DNA of 64,000 nucleotides from Erpobdella octoculata (Eukaryota; Annelida; Clitellata; Hirudinida; Erpobdellidae), in NCBI GenBank assembly GCA_963978895.1, contig OZ022247.1, forward strand, positions 20,927,658 through 20,991,657. Direction: 5' to 3'. How positions within the stretch are numbered: position 1 is the stretch's first letter; each line of letters starts with the position of its first letter. Shown here one piece after another: positions 63,298 through 64,000 of this stretch. The notes under the pieces were generated by a model that searched no databases, was not told where the DNA came from, and saw nothing but the letters and a program-made list of their open reading frames with translations. The position numbers and the translations under genes are program-made.

Positions 63298-63334
63298 TTT
63301 TTTCTTTGTACTTGTTACAATTATTTTTCTCAAT

Positions 63335-63340
63335 CTGAAA
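63335..63340 (-). promoter_or_regulatory. Candidate 3' splice acceptor (TTTCAG)
   Basis: TTTCAG on the minus strand, directly after the AT-rich CTATAAAA, ends 37 bp before the ATG. It would serve as a 3' splice site for a 5'-UTR intron, or as a trans-splice acceptor if the organism were a nematode. It lacks a long pyrimidine tract, so an accidental match is quite possible. It competes with the TATA-box reading of the adjacent bases. Confidence 0.25.
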
Positions 63341-63348
63341 TTTTATAG
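63341..63348 (-). promoter_or_regulatory. Candidate TATA box (CTATAAAA)
   Basis: On the minus strand the octamer CTATAAAA ends 43 bp upstream of the ATG. A TATA box here would place transcription start about 63313-63320 and give a leader of only ~15-25 nt, short but seen in highly expressed secretory-gland genes. The box contains the in-frame TAA. The alternative is that this is the AT-rich end of an intron, because TTTCAG follows directly. Confidence 0.4.
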
Positions 63349-63507
63349 TTTTATTCAAAACTAGTGGGGTACGATGTTTTTAGAGGTTTTTCTAATGTTT
63401 GTCTATCCCCTTTCCTTCCCGCTTGCTCTTCCGCTCTCGGTCGTTATCCGCTCGCTGTCGCTTTCCCCTCACTCTTTTGCTTTCAGTTGCCCCCTTAGAA
63501 TAGATAC

Positions 63508-64000
63508 TACATACATACATACATACATACATACATACATACATACATACATACATACATACATACATACATACATACATACATACATACATACATACAT
63601 ACATACATACATACATACATACATACATACATACATACATACATACATACATACATACATACATACATACATACATACATACATACATACATACATACAT
63701 ACATACATACATACATACATACATACATACATACATACATACATACATACATACATACATACATACATACATACATACATACATACATACATACATACAT
63801 ACATACATACATACATACATACATACATACATACATACATACATACATACATACATACATACATACATACATACATACATACATACATACATACATACAT
63901 ACATACATACATACATACATACATACATACATACATACATACATACATACATACATACATACATACATACATACATACATACATACATACATACATACAT
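63508..64000. repeat. Perfect tetranucleotide microsatellite, (TACA)n on plus / (TGTA)n on minus
   Basis: At least 493 bp (about 123 units) of an uninterrupted 4-bp repeat, without a single mismatch, run to the right edge of the window. It lies ~210 bp upstream of the mucin start codon, so it is in the likely promoter or a 5' intron. Because four is not a multiple of three and the repeat has no stop, it is open in several frames (Met-Tyr-Val-Cys repeats on the minus strand). These frames are not genes. The true length may be limited by sequencing or assembly. Confidence 0.97.

Larger units (their letters stand above)
1..63192 (-). repeat. 45-bp coding minisatellite array, ~1,400 units
   Basis: The basic unit is 45 bp and encodes three pentapeptides, ESTTT + ESTTT + PTTTT, so a 15-bp sub-period is nested in it. 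The consensus coding strand holds about 21 A, 14 C, 7 T and only 3 G. Two main unit types alternate. They differ mainly at the second Glu-Ser serine codon (AGT versus TCG or TCA) and at nearby Thr third positions, so most variation is silent. Length variants are all in frame: loss of 12, 9, 6 or 3 bp, gain of 6 bp. The array reaches the left edge of the window, so its full length is unknown. Expansion by unequal exchange or gene conversion is the usual mechanism for such arrays. Confidence 0.97.
63298..63507 (-). other. 5' flank of the mucin gene
   Basis: The 210 bp between the start codon and the microsatellite hold no gene. The proximal ~110 bp are AT-rich. Positions about 63408-63500 are strongly purine-rich on the minus strand, with GAGAG and GAGTGAG runs near 63437 and 63472 that resemble GAGA-factor sites of flies. 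An open frame crosses this part on the minus strand but is only an extension of the microsatellite. No tRNA or other RNA gene is visible. Confidence 0.5.

Noticed and set aside
1..63192. Non-coding satellite DNA (for example centromeric)
   Set aside because: The strict multiple-of-three indels, mostly silent variation, signal-peptide start and absence of stops over 21,000 codons do not fit a non-coding satellite.
1..63192. CRISPR array
   Set aside because: There are no unique spacers; repeats are contiguous 45-bp coding units, and the context is eukaryotic.
1..63192. Pure assembly artefact
   Set aside because: Units carry many ordered private variants and different block lengths, and the frame is never broken. 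Copy number of the youngest blocks (900 and 1,131 bp) could still be wrong and needs raw reads.
1..63297. Assignment to a named gene such as a fly Sgs glue gene or a specific mucin
   Set aside because: The repeat composition is similar in kind only. No C-terminal domain is visible, and no known protein is recognised from the N-terminal 34 residues.
63298..63507. A small gene or RNA gene in the 5' flank
   Set aside because: No conserved RNA motif or independent start with a plausible peptide was seen on either strand.
63392..64000. Minus-strand Met-Tyr-Val-Cys repeat open frames
   Set aside because: A perfect 4-bp repeat without stops is open in several frames. The non-repeat tail is low-complexity flank, and there is no independent start.

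Overview
The window is eukaryotic and is almost entirely one gene read on the minus strand. From an ATG at 63297 to the left edge (position 1) there is a single stop-free frame of 21,099 codons, and it runs off the window. Its first ~32 residues look like a signal peptide (long basic n-region, short hydrophobic core, small/polar cleavage region). Everything after that is a 15-residue repeat, ESTTTESTTTPTTTT, in about 1,400 copies (63.2 kb divided by 45 bp). The predicted product is a secreted or surface-anchored mucin-like protein: about 80% Ser/Thr, no Cys in the array, and about two Glu per unit. I do not recognise the gene, and its C-terminus lies outside the window.

Layout. Positions 1-63192 are the 45-bp tandem array, which is the coding sequence of the repeat domain. 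63193-63297 is the N-terminal non-repeat exon sequence. 63298-63507 is a 5' flank with an in-frame TAA, a TATA-like box that overlaps or abuts a TTTCAG splice-acceptor-like motif, and a purine-rich (minus strand) GAGA-like stretch. 63508-64000 is a perfect tetranucleotide microsatellite, (TACA)n on plus and (TGTA)n on minus, that continues past the right edge.

Within the array the 45-bp units are organised into higher-order repeats, shown by rare variants recurring at fixed spacings: 900 bp around 5.3-7.0 kb, 2,475 bp around 7-10 kb, 1,530 bp around 23.6-26.7 kb, 5,175 bp and 4,545 bp in the 22.8-32.5 kb stretch, 4,374 bp around 36.5-44.8 kb, and a triplicated 1,131-bp block at 52.8-56.3 kb. 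All length variants I found (-12, -9, -6, -3, +6 bp) are multiples of three, and most base differences between units are synonymous on the minus strand. Together these are the strongest argument that the minus-strand frame is really translated.

The organism is an animal by gene style. An arthropod, perhaps a fly, is plausible: insect mucins and salivary glue proteins have comparable Thr/Ser/Pro arrays, CATA-type microsatellites are common in flies, and the flank has GAGA-like runs. A nematode or another invertebrate is not excluded, because the TTTCAG motif would also suit one. No bacterial or phage genes, RNA genes, CRISPR arrays or transposons are visible. Very long Val-rich plus-strand open frames are antisense shadows of the repeat.
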